A stretch of 64,000 bases of DNA from Neorhizobium sp. UBA3556 (GTDB taxonomy: Bacteria; Pseudomonadota; Alphaproteobacteria; Rhizobiales; Rhizobiaceae): the NCBI GenBank assembly GCA_002376235.1, contig DFNX01000016.1:434001-498000 (forward strand), written 5' to 3'. Below, piece by piece: positions 25,654 through 34,792 of the stretch (position 1 is the stretch's first letter; each line of letters begins with the position of its first letter). Both the position numbers and the translations under genes were made by a program. The notes beneath the pieces were generated by a model, which had not been told where the DNA came from, made no database searches, and worked only from the letters and a program-made list of their open reading frames with translations.

Positions 25654-26380
25654 CCGCGATATCTTCGCCAGCCTTGCGGCGAAGCTTGGCCGCCTTCTTG
25701 CGCGGCGCAGGCAACGCTGCAACAGCAGTACCATCGGGATTGTAATCCGGCGCGATCAGGCCGCCGGAAATCAGAAGTTTGGCCCCTTCTTCCGGCGTCA
25801 TGTCGAGCATCACGATCTTGCTCTTCGGCACGAACATCAGGAAACCGGCCGTCGGAACCGGCGTCGGCGGCAAAAACACCGCCACCATTTCCTCGCCGTT
25901 CTGATTGAGCTTGGCGGCAATTTCCCCCTGCGCATCACCGGCAATGAAGACAAGTGCCCAGGTGCCCGAACTCGGAAACTCCACAAGTCCGCATTTCTTG
26001 AACGAGGTGGACTGCTCGCGCAGCACTGTTTCAAAGATCTGCTTGATGCTCTTGTAGACGCTGCGGATCAGCGGCATGCGCTGCAGGATCGACTCGCCGA
26101 AATTGACGATAGAGCGGCCGATCAGGTTCTTGCCGAGAAATCCGACGATGGTGATGAACAGGACCGCGATCAAAAGCCCGGTACCGGGGATCGTCACATC
26201 GAAATAATATTGAGGGTTATAGCGCTGCGGCAGATAGGGCGTCACCCAGCTGTCCGCCCAGTCGATGAACGTGAATGTCAGCCAGACGGTAATCGCCAAA
26301 GGTGCGCAGATGATCAGACCGGTAAGGAAATTATTCCTGAGCCGACCCGCCATGGAAATGCGCTCGGGGCTTTCACTCAT
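25631..26380 (-). CDS. DUF502 integral membrane protein
   Basis: 249 residues. Two N-terminal membrane spans (NNFLTGLIICAPLAITVWLTF and GLLIAVLFITIVGFLGKNLIG) are followed by the conserved block MPLIRSVYKSIKQIFETVL and a soluble domain with SFKKCGLVEFPSSGTWALVFI and VFLPPTPVPTAGFLMFVPKSKI, all characteristic of DUF502. The function of the family is not known. The C-terminal ~35 residues are a Lys/Ala-rich tail. It converges with recG and overlaps its 3' end by 23 bases. Confidence 0.9.
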   Translation of the reverse strand: MSESPERISMAGRLRNNFLTGLIICAPLAITVWLTFTFIDWADSWVTPYLPQRYNPQYYFDVTIPGTGLLIAVLFITIVGFLGKNLIGRSIVNFGESILQRMPLIRSVYKSIKQIFETVLREQSTSFKKCGLVEFPSSGTWALVFIAGDAQGEIAAKLNQNGEEMVAVFLPPTPVPTAGFLMFVPKSKIVMLDMTPEEGAKLLISGGLIAPDYNPDGTAVAALPAPRKKAAKLRRKAGEDIAVTPPSET

Positions 26381-26419
26381 CTGATCTTCCTAGGAAATTT
26401 TGGCCCGAATCAGTTTTGG

Positions 26420-26450
26420 GCATTGCCGCATCGGTAAGATGCGACAATGC
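26420..26450 (-). terminator. Hairpin downstream of glmS
   Basis: Imperfect stem: GCATTG (26420-26425) plus CGCATC (26427-26432) pairing with GATGCG (26438-26443) plus CAATGC (26445-26450), one mismatch, GGTAA loop. It lies 45 bases past the glmS stop, in the gap to the DUF502 gene. T run is weak. Confidence 0.45.
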
Positions 26451-26494
26451 AGGATGGCTTGCTGCGATGCAAGGAGAGCCTTGGGCCTCCGCCA

Positions 26495-28321
26495 TCACTC
26501 AACTGTGACGGACTTCGCAAGGTTCCGCGGCTGGTCCACATCGGTGCCCATGAACACGGCCGTGTGATAGGCAAGCAGCTGGATCGGCAGCGAAAAGATC
26601 ATCGGTGCTATGATCTCGTCGACATTGGGCAGCGTGATCGTCGCCATGGTTTCGAGCTTGGAAGCGGCTGCCCCCTTCTCGTCGGTGATGAAGATGATCT
26701 TGCCGCCGCGGGCTGCCACTTCCTGCATGTTCGACACGGTCTTTTCGAAGAACCGGTCATGCGGGGCAATCACGATGACCGGCATGTTTTCGTCGATCAG
26801 CGCAATCGGGCCGTGCTTCAGTTCGCCCGCCGCATAACCCTCGGCGTGGATATAGGAAATCTCCTTGAGCTTCAGCGCGCCTTCCATGGCAAGCGGATAG
26901 CTGGTGCCGCGGCCGAGATAAAGCACGTCCTTGAAACGGGAAAGATCGCGCGACAGGGCTTCGATCTGCGGCTGGATTTCGTTCAGCACGCGGCTCATGA
27001 TGCGCGGCATTTCGGCGAGATGCTTGACCATCTCCTTCTCGTCAGCCTCGGAAACCGTGCCCCGGGCACGGCCGGCAGCGATGGAAAGCGAAGCCAGAAC
27101 CGCAAGCTGGCAGGTGAACGCCTTGGTCGAGGCAACACCGATTTCAGGGCCTGCGAGGATCGGGAAGATCGCATCCGACTCGCGTGCAATCGTCGATTCG
27201 CGCACATTGACGATCGCGCCGATCTTCAGCCCTTCATCCTTAGAATAGCGCAACGAGGCGAGCGTATCGGCGGTTTCGCCGGACTGCGAGATGAACAATG
27301 CCGCCTGTGTCGGCGACAGCGGCAGTTCGCGGTAACGGAATTCCGATGCAACATCGATCTCGACAGGCAGGCGGGCATAGCGCTCGAACCAGTATTTGCC
27401 GACGAGGCCGGCCAGATAGGCCGTGCCGCAGGCGGAGATCGCAAGGCCCGAAAGTTTTGAGAAATCGATCGCCTTGTCGGTCGCCTTCACCGTGTGGCTG
27501 GCGAAGTCGACATAATGGCCGAGCGCGTGAGAAATGATCTCTGGCTGCTCGTAGATTTCCTTCTCCATGAAGTGGCGATGGTTGCCCTTGTCGACCATGA
27601 AGGCGGAAGCCTGCGAAATCTGACTTTTGCGCGTGACAGGCTTGCCCTGGTAGTCCATCACCTCGAGGCGGTCATGACTGATGATGGCGCAGTCGCCATC
27701 GACCAGATAGGTGATCTCGTTGGTGAACGGCGACAGCGCGATCGCATCAGAGCCCAAGAACATCTCGCCCTTGCCGTGACCGATCGCAAGCGGCGGTCCG
27801 AAACGAGCAGAGAGAATCGTGCCCGGATCATCCTGAAACATCACCACGAGAGCATAGGCGCCGGAGACGCGGTTCAGCATGGCAAGCATCGCCTCGCGAT
27901 GCCCCAGACCTTCGCGCGTGTATTTGGCGAGCAGATGGGCGACGACTTCCGTATCCGTCTGGCTGGTGAAAACCGCGCCGTCTGCGATCAGTTCGTCCTT
28001 CAGCTCGGAAAAGTTCTCGATGATACCGTTATGGACGACGGCAACGCCTTCGACGAAATGCGGATGGGCATTGACTTCGTTCGGCACGCCATGGGTTGCC
28101 CAGCGTGTATGCGCGATACCGATCGTGCCCGGCAGCGGTTCGCCGGCAAGCTTGGTTTCGAGATTGAACAACTTGCCTTCCGCGCGGCGACGGTCGAGCT
28201 TGCCTTCGTGGATGGTGGCGACACCGGCGGAATCATAACCGCGATATTCGAGCCTGCGCAGCGCATCCACCAGACGCGCAGCCACCGGCTCTCGACCAAC
28301 GATCCCAACAATCCCGCACAT
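26495..28321 (-). CDS. glmS: Glutamine-fructose-6-phosphate aminotransferase (isomerizing)
   Basis: Makes glucosamine-6-phosphate from fructose-6-phosphate and glutamine, the first step to UDP-GlcNAc for peptidoglycan and lipid A. 608 residues. The ATG at 28321 gives MCGIVGIVG, so the Cys nucleophile is residue 2, as required after Met removal; a longer upstream frame is therefore wrong. The glutaminase half is followed by two SIS domains (ISACGTAYLAG, ISQSGETADTLASLR, GRGTSYPLAMEGALKLKE) and ends ...DVDQPRNLAKSVTVE, the sugar-isomerase terminus. glmU lies just upstream on the same strand (109 bases), so both enzymes of the pathway may share regulation. I see no glmS ribozyme. Confidence 0.98.
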   Translation of the reverse strand: MCGIVGIVGREPVAARLVDALRRLEYRGYDSAGVATIHEGKLDRRRAEGKLFNLETKLAGEPLPGTIGIAHTRWATHGVPNEVNAHPHFVEGVAVVHNGIIENFSELKDELIADGAVFTSQTDTEVVAHLLAKYTREGLGHREAMLAMLNRVSGAYALVVMFQDDPGTILSARFGPPLAIGHGKGEMFLGSDAIALSPFTNEITYLVDGDCAIISHDRLEVMDYQGKPVTRKSQISQASAFMVDKGNHRHFMEKEIYEQPEIISHALGHYVDFASHTVKATDKAIDFSKLSGLAISACGTAYLAGLVGKYWFERYARLPVEIDVASEFRYRELPLSPTQAALFISQSGETADTLASLRYSKDEGLKIGAIVNVRESTIARESDAIFPILAGPEIGVASTKAFTCQLAVLASLSIAAGRARGTVSEADEKEMVKHLAEMPRIMSRVLNEIQPQIEALSRDLSRFKDVLYLGRGTSYPLAMEGALKLKEISYIHAEGYAAGELKHGPIALIDENMPVIVIAPHDRFFEKTVSNMQEVAARGGKIIFITDEKGAAASKLETMATITLPNVDEIIAPMIFSLPIQLLAYHTAVFMGTDVDQPRNLAKSVTVE

Positions 28322-28430
28322 ATAAAAACCTTTCGATAAATCAGTTGGACGCAAGTCCTAGACGATTGCTGCACTTGCGCAATCGCCTCATTCGTCACTT
28401 TCGGTATCGGCGCGTAACGCGCCGCAATCT

Positions 28431-29792
28431 CTATTTCTTGGCCTTCTTGGCAGCCTTGATCGCCAAGGCCCGTTCGCGGATCAGCTTTGCCCGCTCAGGC
28501 TTCACCTCCTGCCGCGCGCGGCCCAGCGCCAGCGCGTCCGCCGGCACGTCTTCAGTGATGACACTGCCCGACGCGACATAAGCTCCGTCACCGATCGAAA
28601 CCGGTGCCACGAGCGACGAGTTGGATCCGACGAAGGAGTTTGCCCCAATGCGCGTTTCAAACTTGTTCACCCCGTCGTAATTGCAGGTGATCGTACCCGC
28701 ACCGATATTGGCATGCGCGCCGATCACGGCGTCACCGATATAGGTGAGATGGTTGACCTTGGCGCCCTCGCCCACCTTGCCGTTCTTCACCTCGCAGAAA
28801 TTGCCGACCTTGGAGCCTTCAGCAAGATCCGCGCCCGGACGAAGCCGTGCGAATGGCCCAACGGTTGCGCCGGCGCTTACATGCGCCCCCTCGATATGGG
28901 AGAAGGCATGGATGACAGCCCCACCATCGATAGTCACGCCCGGACCGAAAACGACGTTCGGCTCGATCAGGGCATCCTGACCGATCTGCGTATCGAAGGA
29001 GAGGAACACGGTTTCCGGCGCGATCATGGAAACGCCGGACACCATCAGTTCATGGCGGCGACGCTCCTGCCAGAGCTTTTCGATGACGGCGAGTTCGGCG
29101 CGGTTGTTGCAGCCGGTCAGTTCCGTTTCCGGCGCATCGACGGCAACAACTTTTCCGCCTTCGGCCCGCGCTATCTCGACGAGATCGGTCAGATAATATT
29201 CGCCCTTCGCATTGGCGTTGCCGATCCTGTCGAGCAGCGCCAGCGCCTTTCGGCCATTGATCGCCATCAGCCCGCTATTGCACCAGGTGACCTTGCGTTC
29301 CTCGTCGGTCGCATCCTTCTCCTCGCGGATGGCGACCAGTTCGCCATTCTCCACCAGCAGACGGCCGTAACCGAACGGCTTGTCGGTATGAAAACCGATG
29401 ACGACGACATCGGCGCCCTCTGCCAGTTTTTCACGCGCGGCGGCAAAGGGTGCGGCGGTAATCAGCGGCACGTCGCCGTAAGCGACCAGCACATCGTCGA
29501 ACCCTTGCGCAATCGCCTCGCGGGCGGCCAGAACCGCATGCCCGGTGCCGAGCCGCTCGGTCTGCAGAAAGCTCTTCACCGAAATCCCGTCGAGCGATCC
29601 GGCCTTGGTGACCTTTTCCGCATCGCGGCCGACGACCAGCGCTGCATCGGTCATTCCGGCAGACGCCACTGCCGCCATGACATGCGCGATCATCGGACGG
29701 TTTGCGACCGGATGCAGCACCTTGGACATCGACGATTTCATCCGCGTGCTGTCGCCCGCAGCAAGAATGACGGCAAGGCAGGAACGGCTCAT
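28431..29792 (-). CDS. glmU: Bifunctional UDP-GlcNAc pyrophosphorylase / glucosamine-1-P acetyltransferase
   Basis: About 453 residues. The N-terminal nucleotidyltransferase begins LAVILAAGDSTRMKSSMSKVLHPV, a rhizobial version of the LAAGxGTRM-KVLH motif, and has VAYGDVPLI near residue 105. The C-terminal half is a left-handed beta helix of hexapeptide repeats (VVFGPGVTIDGG, IGAGTITCNYDGVNKF, SFVGSNSSLVAPV) that carries the acetyltransferase. Makes UDP-GlcNAc for cell wall and lipopolysaccharide. ATG 29792 is nine bases after AAGGAG on the minus strand; an ATG seven codons upstream lacks that site. Precedes glmS in the same direction. Confidence 0.97.
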   Translation of the reverse strand: MSRSCLAVILAAGDSTRMKSSMSKVLHPVANRPMIAHVMAAVASAGMTDAALVVGRDAEKVTKAGSLDGISVKSFLQTERLGTGHAVLAAREAIAQGFDDVLVAYGDVPLITAAPFAAAREKLAEGADVVVIGFHTDKPFGYGRLLVENGELVAIREEKDATDEERKVTWCNSGLMAINGRKALALLDRIGNANAKGEYYLTDLVEIARAEGGKVVAVDAPETELTGCNNRAELAVIEKLWQERRRHELMVSGVSMIAPETVFLSFDTQIGQDALIEPNVVFGPGVTIDGGAVIHAFSHIEGAHVSAGATVGPFARLRPGADLAEGSKVGNFCEVKNGKVGEGAKVNHLTYIGDAVIGAHANIGAGTITCNYDGVNKFETRIGANSFVGSNSSLVAPVSIGDGAYVASGSVITEDVPADALALGRARQEVKPERAKLIRERALAIKAAKKAKK

Positions 29793-29890
29793 ATGGGGAA
29801 TCTCCTTAGGCATTTTCCGCTATCTAGCAGCAACAATCTTGTCGCGCGATAAACGGCTTGTATCGCCGCGAAACAAATCGCTGGAAAGAA

Positions 29891-29913
29891 AAAGGGCGCA
29901 CGAGGCGCCCTTT
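29891..29913 (-). terminator. Terminator after the BMP-family binding protein gene
   Basis: Nine-base stem AAAGGGCGC (29891-29899) / GCGCCCTTT (29905-29913), five-base loop, followed on the minus strand by TTCTTTCC. Located 22 bases past the binding-protein stop. Confidence 0.75.
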
Positions 29914-29935
29914 CCGCAAATCATGTGAACAAGAC

Positions 29936-31009
29936 TCACTTCGGCAGCTTGTCGTCCACGCCTTCGACGTAGAAATTCATGCCGAGCAGGACGCCGTCTT
30001 CGGCCTTTTCGCCGGCAGCAAGCCAGGCAGAGCCGTCCTGCTTGTTGATCGGGCCGGTAAACGGATGCAGTTCGCCCGACTTGATCTTGGCTTCGGTCTC
30101 TTCCGCCATCGCCTTCACGTCGTCAGGCATGTTGGTGTAGGGCGCCATGGTCAGGATGCCGTCCTTCAGGCCATCCCAGATCTGCTCCGACTTCCACGAA
30201 CCGTCGAGAACCGCCTGGGTGCGCTTGATGTAATAGGCGCCCCAGGTGTCGACGATCGCCGTTAGCTGCGTCTTCGGGCCGGCTGCGATCATGTCGGACG
30301 CCTGGCCGAAGGCCGGAATGCCGCGCTCTGCGGCAACCTGCATCGGAGCGGTCGTGTCGGTGTGCTGGGTGAGGATATCGACGCCCTGGTCGATCAGCGC
30401 CTTGGCAGCGTCTGCTTCCTTGCCCGGGTCGAACCAGGTATTGGCCCAGACGACCTTAAGCTTGAACTCGGGATTGACCGACTTCGCGCCCAATTCGAAG
30501 GCATTGATGCCCATCACCACTTCCGGGATCGGGAAGGAAGCGATGTAGCCGGCAACGCCCTTCTTCGACATCTTGGCAGCGATCTGGCCCTGAATGTAGC
30601 GGCCTTCATAGAAACGGGAATTGTAGGTTGCGAGGTTTGCGGCAGCCTTGAATCCGGTCGCATGTTCGAACTTCACATCCGGGAATTTTGCGGCGACCTT
30701 GACCGTCGCATCCATGAAGCCGAACGAAGTCGTGTAGATCATTGCGCAGCCCGAGCGGGCCATGCGCTCGATGGCGCGTTCGGCATCAGGGCCTTCCGGA
30801 ACGCTTTCCAGGAAAGGCGTCTCGATCTTGTCGTCCAGAGCCTTCTGCAGTGCCTGGCGACCGATGTCATGCGCCTGCGTCCAGCCGCCGTCGGTCTTGG
30901 AGCCGACATAGATGAAGCAGATCTTCTTCTTTTCCTGCGCCGATGCGCTACCGGCGAAACCGCCGAGCATGGCGGTCGTTGCTGCCAGCGCAATGATGAG
31001 TTTCTTCAT
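29936..31009 (-). CDS. BMP/PnrA-family substrate-binding protein of an ABC importer
   Basis: About 357 residues with a cleavable signal peptide (KKLIIALAATTAMLGGFAGSASAQ) and no lipobox Cys. The mature part follows the basic membrane protein (BMP/PnrA/Med) pattern: ICFIYVGSKTDGGWTQAHDIGRQAL, then KFPDVKFEHATGF, QGVDILTQHTDTTAPMQVA, and WGAYYIKRTQAVLDGSW. Family members bind purine nucleosides or related bases. I chose ATG 31009 at the signal peptide. It is the last gene of a minus-strand operon: ATPase, permease, permease, binding protein. Confidence 0.92.
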   Translation of the reverse strand: MKKLIIALAATTAMLGGFAGSASAQEKKKICFIYVGSKTDGGWTQAHDIGRQALQKALDDKIETPFLESVPEGPDAERAIERMARSGCAMIYTTSFGFMDATVKVAAKFPDVKFEHATGFKAAANLATYNSRFYEGRYIQGQIAAKMSKKGVAGYIASFPIPEVVMGINAFELGAKSVNPEFKLKVVWANTWFDPGKEADAAKALIDQGVDILTQHTDTTAPMQVAAERGIPAFGQASDMIAAGPKTQLTAIVDTWGAYYIKRTQAVLDGSWKSEQIWDGLKDGILTMAPYTNMPDDVKAMAEETEAKIKSGELHPFTGPINKQDGSAWLAAGEKAEDGVLLGMNFYVEGVDDKLPK

Positions 31010-31050
31010 TTTCCAACCTCTGATGGAGTATGACATGGACGTTAACGTGA

Positions 31051-31977
31051 TCACCGATCGGGGACAAACGGTTTTCCGAGCGATGCCGGCGTATTGATGA
31101 GCGTCGTGCGACGATTATGCGAAATGATGATCAGCACCACAATGGTCGCGACATAGGGAAGTGCTGAAAGAAGCTGCGACGGAATGGCAATTCCACCGCT
31201 TTGGGCGAGCAGCTGGGCATGTAATTGCCCGATACCGACCGCACCGAAGAGATAACCGCCGGCGAGAACCCGCAAGGGACGCCAGGAGGCGAAGACGACA
31301 AGCGCCAGCGCAATCCAGCCGCGTCCGGCCGACATGTTCTCCACCCATTGCGGCGTATAGACAAGCGACAACTGCGCGCCCGCAAGACCGGCACAGGCCC
31401 CGCCGAACAGCACCGCCAGATACCGCGTGCGAACCACATTGATGCCGAGCGCATGCGCCGAGCCGTGATTGTCGCCGATCGCGCGCATCTTCAGGCCCGT
31501 GCGGCTCTTGAACAGGAACCAGCTTATGCCGAAGACCAGCGCCACCGACATGTAGAAAATCAGGTCCTGGGAAAACAGCACACGCCCGAAGAACGGAATG
31601 TCGGAAAGCAGCGGAATGACGATCGGCTGCAAGCGAACGCCCGGCATGCCGACAAAGGCCTCGCCGATCTGACCCGACAGGCCGAGGCCGAGGATGGTCA
31701 GCGCCAGACCCGTCGCAACCTGGTTTGCAACCAGCGTCAGCGTCAGGAAACCGAAGAGCAGCGAAAACAGCCCGCCGCCGACAATCCCGCCTAAAATGCC
31801 GAGATAGGGGGAACCGGTTATCTGCGCTGTGGCGAAGGCGGCGACCGCCCCCATGATCATCATCCCCTCGACGCCGAGATTGAGAACACCCGAACGCTCG
31901 GAGACAAGCTCGCCGAGTGCCGCGATGACGAGCGGGGTGGAGGCGGTGATGACGGTAAGAAGGATCGCTTCGAACAT
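31051..31977 (-). CDS. ABC transporter permease (BMP-type importer, second permease)
   Basis: 308 residues, about nine membrane spans, in the branched-chain amino acid/ribose-type permease superfamily: SERSGVLNLGVEGMMIMGAVAAFATAQ near the N-terminus is the classic motif, and MRAIGDNHGSAHALGINVVRTRYLAVLFGGACAGLAGA is the ATPase-contact loop. The ATG at 31977 overlaps the stop of the preceding permease by one base (TGATG). A longer open frame upstream is not coding. Confidence 0.93.
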   Translation of the reverse strand: MFEAILLTVITASTPLVIAALGELVSERSGVLNLGVEGMMIMGAVAAFATAQITGSPYLGILGGIVGGGLFSLLFGFLTLTLVANQVATGLALTILGLGLSGQIGEAFVGMPGVRLQPIVIPLLSDIPFFGRVLFSQDLIFYMSVALVFGISWFLFKSRTGLKMRAIGDNHGSAHALGINVVRTRYLAVLFGGACAGLAGAQLSLVYTPQWVENMSAGRGWIALALVVFASWRPLRVLAGGYLFGAVGIGQLHAQLLAQSGGIAIPSQLLSALPYVATIVVLIIISHNRRTTLINTPASLGKPFVPDR

Positions 31978-33065
31978 CAGCTCTTCGCCTCCGCTTCGGC
32001 AGATGGAGTGGAGACGAAACGGATCCGGTAGTGGATCAGCGTATCGCAGGAAAGCACGAAGAACAGGATCAGGCCCTGAAAGACACGGCTCACCTTGTCG
32101 GAAATGCTGAGCGACAGCTGCGCCGCCTCGCCGCCGAGATAGGTCAGCGCCAGAACGAAACCCGAGGCGATGATGCCGAGCGGATTGAGCCGGCCGAGGA
32201 AGGCGACGATGATCGCGGTAAATCCGTAACCCGGCGAAATCACCGGCTGCACATGGCCGATCGAGCCTGCGACTTCCGAAATCCCGGCAAGCCCTGCAAG
32301 CCCGCCGGAAAGAAGCATGGAAAACCACACCATCTTTTTTGCCGAAAATCCGGCAAACCGCCCTGCTCGTTCCGATTGCCCGAGCACCGAGACCTGAAAG
32401 CCCTTGAGCATGAAGCGCATCATGAACCACAGGGCAACGGCCGCAACGAGCGCGAAGACGATTCCGAGATGTGCACGTCCCGAATCGAGGATTTCCGGCA
32501 GCACTGCTTCCGGCTGAAAGCTTTTCGTCTGCGGGAAATTATAGCCCTGCGGATCGCGCCACGGCCCGCGCACCAGCCAGTCGAGAAAAAGCTGCGCGAT
32601 ATAGACCAGCATCAGGCTGGTCAGGATTTCGTTGGTGTTGAACCGCGTCTTCAAAAGCGCCGGAATGCCCGCGTAGAGCGCACCACCCAATATGCCCATG
32701 ACAAGCATCAGCGGCAGGATCAGCGGCGAATGCCATTCGGGGTTCAGTACCGGCAGGATCGATCCGGTGATCGCGCCTACGGTAAACTGCCCTTCAGCAC
32801 CGATATTCCAGTTGTTCGACCGGAAACAGATGGACAGGCCGACCGCAATCAGGATCAGCGGCGCCGCCTTGACTGCAAGCTCATGCAGCGACCAGACATC
32901 CAGAAGCGGCTCGACGAAATAGATATAGAGCGCGTTCATCGGGCTCTTGCCGAGAAGCCAGAACATGATGGCACCGGCAACCAGCGTCAGCGCCAGGGCA
33001 AGCAGCGGCGACACGATCGAAAACAGCGTGGACGTACCGGCGCGCTTCTGCAGTTCAATGCGCAT
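31977..33065 (-). CDS. ABC transporter permease (BMP-type importer, first permease)
   Basis: About 362 residues with nine or ten membrane spans. Typical segments: FRSNNWNIGAEGQFTVGAI (permease motif near residue 85), LLKTRFNTNEILTSLMLVYIA, and GQSERAGRFAGFSAKKMVWFSMLLSGGLAGLAG, the coupling-helix loop for the ATPase. It pairs with the second permease as a heterodimer. The ATG at 33065 lies inside the last codons of the ATPase gene, an 11-base overlap, so the genes are co-translated. Confidence 0.93.
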   Translation of the reverse strand: MRIELQKRAGTSTLFSIVSPLLALALTLVAGAIMFWLLGKSPMNALYIYFVEPLLDVWSLHELAVKAAPLILIAVGLSICFRSNNWNIGAEGQFTVGAITGSILPVLNPEWHSPLILPLMLVMGILGGALYAGIPALLKTRFNTNEILTSLMLVYIAQLFLDWLVRGPWRDPQGYNFPQTKSFQPEAVLPEILDSGRAHLGIVFALVAAVALWFMMRFMLKGFQVSVLGQSERAGRFAGFSAKKMVWFSMLLSGGLAGLAGISEVAGSIGHVQPVISPGYGFTAIIVAFLGRLNPLGIIASGFVLALTYLGGEAAQLSLSISDKVSRVFQGLILFFVLSCDTLIHYRIRFVSTPSAEAEAKS

Positions 33066-34629
33066 CAGCGGTCTCCACTCCTGCATGACCTTCGTGAATA
33101 CCGCCCATCAGCAACCCTATCTGTTCGAGCGTCAGCTCTCCCGCCGGATAGGGATCGGAGAGCTTGCCATCCGAGATGACGGCGATCGTCGTCGCCACTT
33201 CGAAAATCTCGTCGAGATCCTGGCTGATCACGATGACCGCAGATCCCGCCTTGGCAAGATCGATCAGCGCCTGCCGGATCCGGCTTGCAGCCCCTGCATC
33301 GACACCCCAGGTCGGCTGGTTGACGACGAGCACGGAAGGCTGCCGGTCGAGTTCGCGCCCGACGATGAATTTCTGCAGGTTTCCGCCCGAAAGCGAACCC
33401 GCCGTCGGGTCTTCACCGCTTTTGCGCACATCCATCATCGAACAGATGCGCCGCGAGGCAGACAGGATCGCATCGCGTTTCAAGATCCCGAGCGGCCCAC
33501 CGGAAAGAAACGCTTTCCTGTCGGATCGGCTGCGGGCGAGGAGCAGGTTGTCGGAAAGCGGCAGCGCCGAAACCGCCGCATGCCCATGCCGTTCCTCCGG
33601 CACGAAACCTGCACCGAGCAGCCGGCGTCCGTTGATCCTCAGCCGGCCGACCGGCTTTCCGCGAAGCAAAATGCCGTCATTGTTCGAAATCGGATATTCG
33701 CCGGAAATCGCATCGAACAGTTCCGACTGGCCGTTGCCGGCGATGCCCGCTATCGCCAGCACCTCGCCGGCCCTGACCTTCAGCGAAATATCCTTGAGTG
33801 CGACGGCAAAAGGCGTGCGAGAGGCGACAGAAATGCGGTTCGCCTCGACGAGCACCTCGCCCATCGCATCCGCGCCATCGCGTTTCACCTCGGCAACATC
33901 GGTTCCGACCATCATCCGCGCGAGCGAGGCGGGCGTTTCCTGTCTCGGGTCGCAGGCGCCGGTCACCTTGCCGTGCCGCAGAACTGTGGCGCGGTCGCAG
34001 ATGCGCTGCACCTCTTCCAGCCGGTGGCTGATATAAAGCACAGACCGCCCCTCTGCCTTCAGCCGCATCAGCGTTTCGAACAGTCGTTCGGCTTCCTGCG
34101 GCGTCAAAACCGAAGTCGGTTCGTCGAGAATGATCAGTTTCGGGTTTTGCAGGAGCGCCCGGACGATCTCGATGCGCTGGCGCTCACCGACGGAAAGATC
34201 GGCCACATGGGCGGAAGGATCGAGCGGCAGGCCGTAGGCCCTGGAAACGGTTGCCGTCTCTTCCGCAATTTTTGCAAGCGGGGTTTTCGGATCGAGCGAC
34301 AGGGCGATGTTTTCCGCCACCGTCAGTGCTTCGAAGAGGGAAAAGTGCTGGAACACCATGCCGATGCCCAGCTTCCGCGCTTCACCGGGCGACGGGATGA
34401 CGACAGGCGCGCCTTCCCAGGAGATCGTGCCGGCACTCGGCTGCAACACGCCGAAGAGCATCTTGACGAGCGTCGATTTTCCGGCGCCGTTTTCACCGAG
34501 CAGCGCATGGATTTCCCCATGGCCGATATTAAGATCGATGTTGTTGCAGGCCGCAAAACTGCCGAAGAGCTTTGTCAGCCCTTGCACAGATAGGAGCGGG
34601 CTTGCCTCAACGCCCCCTGAAACGCTCAC
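33055..34629 (-). CDS. ABC transporter ATP-binding protein with two NBDs (nucleoside/BMP type)
   Basis: About 524 residues with tandem ATPase domains. The first is complete: Walker A GENGAGKST near residue 45, signature LSVGERQR, Walker B LIILDEPTSVLTP. The second has a degenerate Walker A (GIAGNGQSE, no GKS/T) but a normal signature LSGGNLQK, the usual asymmetry of the ribose/nucleoside class. It powers the importer made with the next three genes. GTG at 34629 follows AAAGGGGGTTCC; an ATG six codons upstream is possible. In this neighbourhood the substrate is probably a nucleoside or purine, by family only. Confidence 0.92.
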   Translation of the reverse strand: MSVSGGVEASPLLSVQGLTKLFGSFAACNNIDLNIGHGEIHALLGENGAGKSTLVKMLFGVLQPSAGTISWEGAPVVIPSPGEARKLGIGMVFQHFSLFEALTVAENIALSLDPKTPLAKIAEETATVSRAYGLPLDPSAHVADLSVGERQRIEIVRALLQNPKLIILDEPTSVLTPQEAERLFETLMRLKAEGRSVLYISHRLEEVQRICDRATVLRHGKVTGACDPRQETPASLARMMVGTDVAEVKRDGADAMGEVLVEANRISVASRTPFAVALKDISLKVRAGEVLAIAGIAGNGQSELFDAISGEYPISNNDGILLRGKPVGRLRINGRRLLGAGFVPEERHGHAAVSALPLSDNLLLARSRSDRKAFLSGGPLGILKRDAILSASRRICSMMDVRKSGEDPTAGSLSGGNLQKFIVGRELDRQPSVLVVNQPTWGVDAGAASRIRQALIDLAKAGSAVIVISQDLDEIFEVATTIAVISDGKLSDPYPAGELTLEQIGLLMGGIHEGHAGVETADAH

Positions 34630-34792
34630 GGAACCCCCTTTTATCATGCAGTGCCGTCCGTTGAAGCGCTGCAGTGCTTGTCTTTAAAATGAAGTGGCCG
34701 CTCTCCTGGTGTCAGAAGGCAGCCGCTCGGATATTGATACCGGTTTTGCAGACTTCCACAACATGAAAGAATGGCTTGCCGGCCACCTTGGC

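Noticed and set aside
26495..28500. Possible glmS ribozyme upstream of glmS
   Set aside because: The 109-base gap to glmU shows no recognisable ribozyme core, and that element is typical of Firmicutes rather than alphaproteobacteria.
31978..32430. N-terminal extension of the second permease gene
   Set aside because: The sequence upstream of MFEAILLTVITAS is shadow of the first permease gene and the TGATG overlap gives a natural start at 31977.
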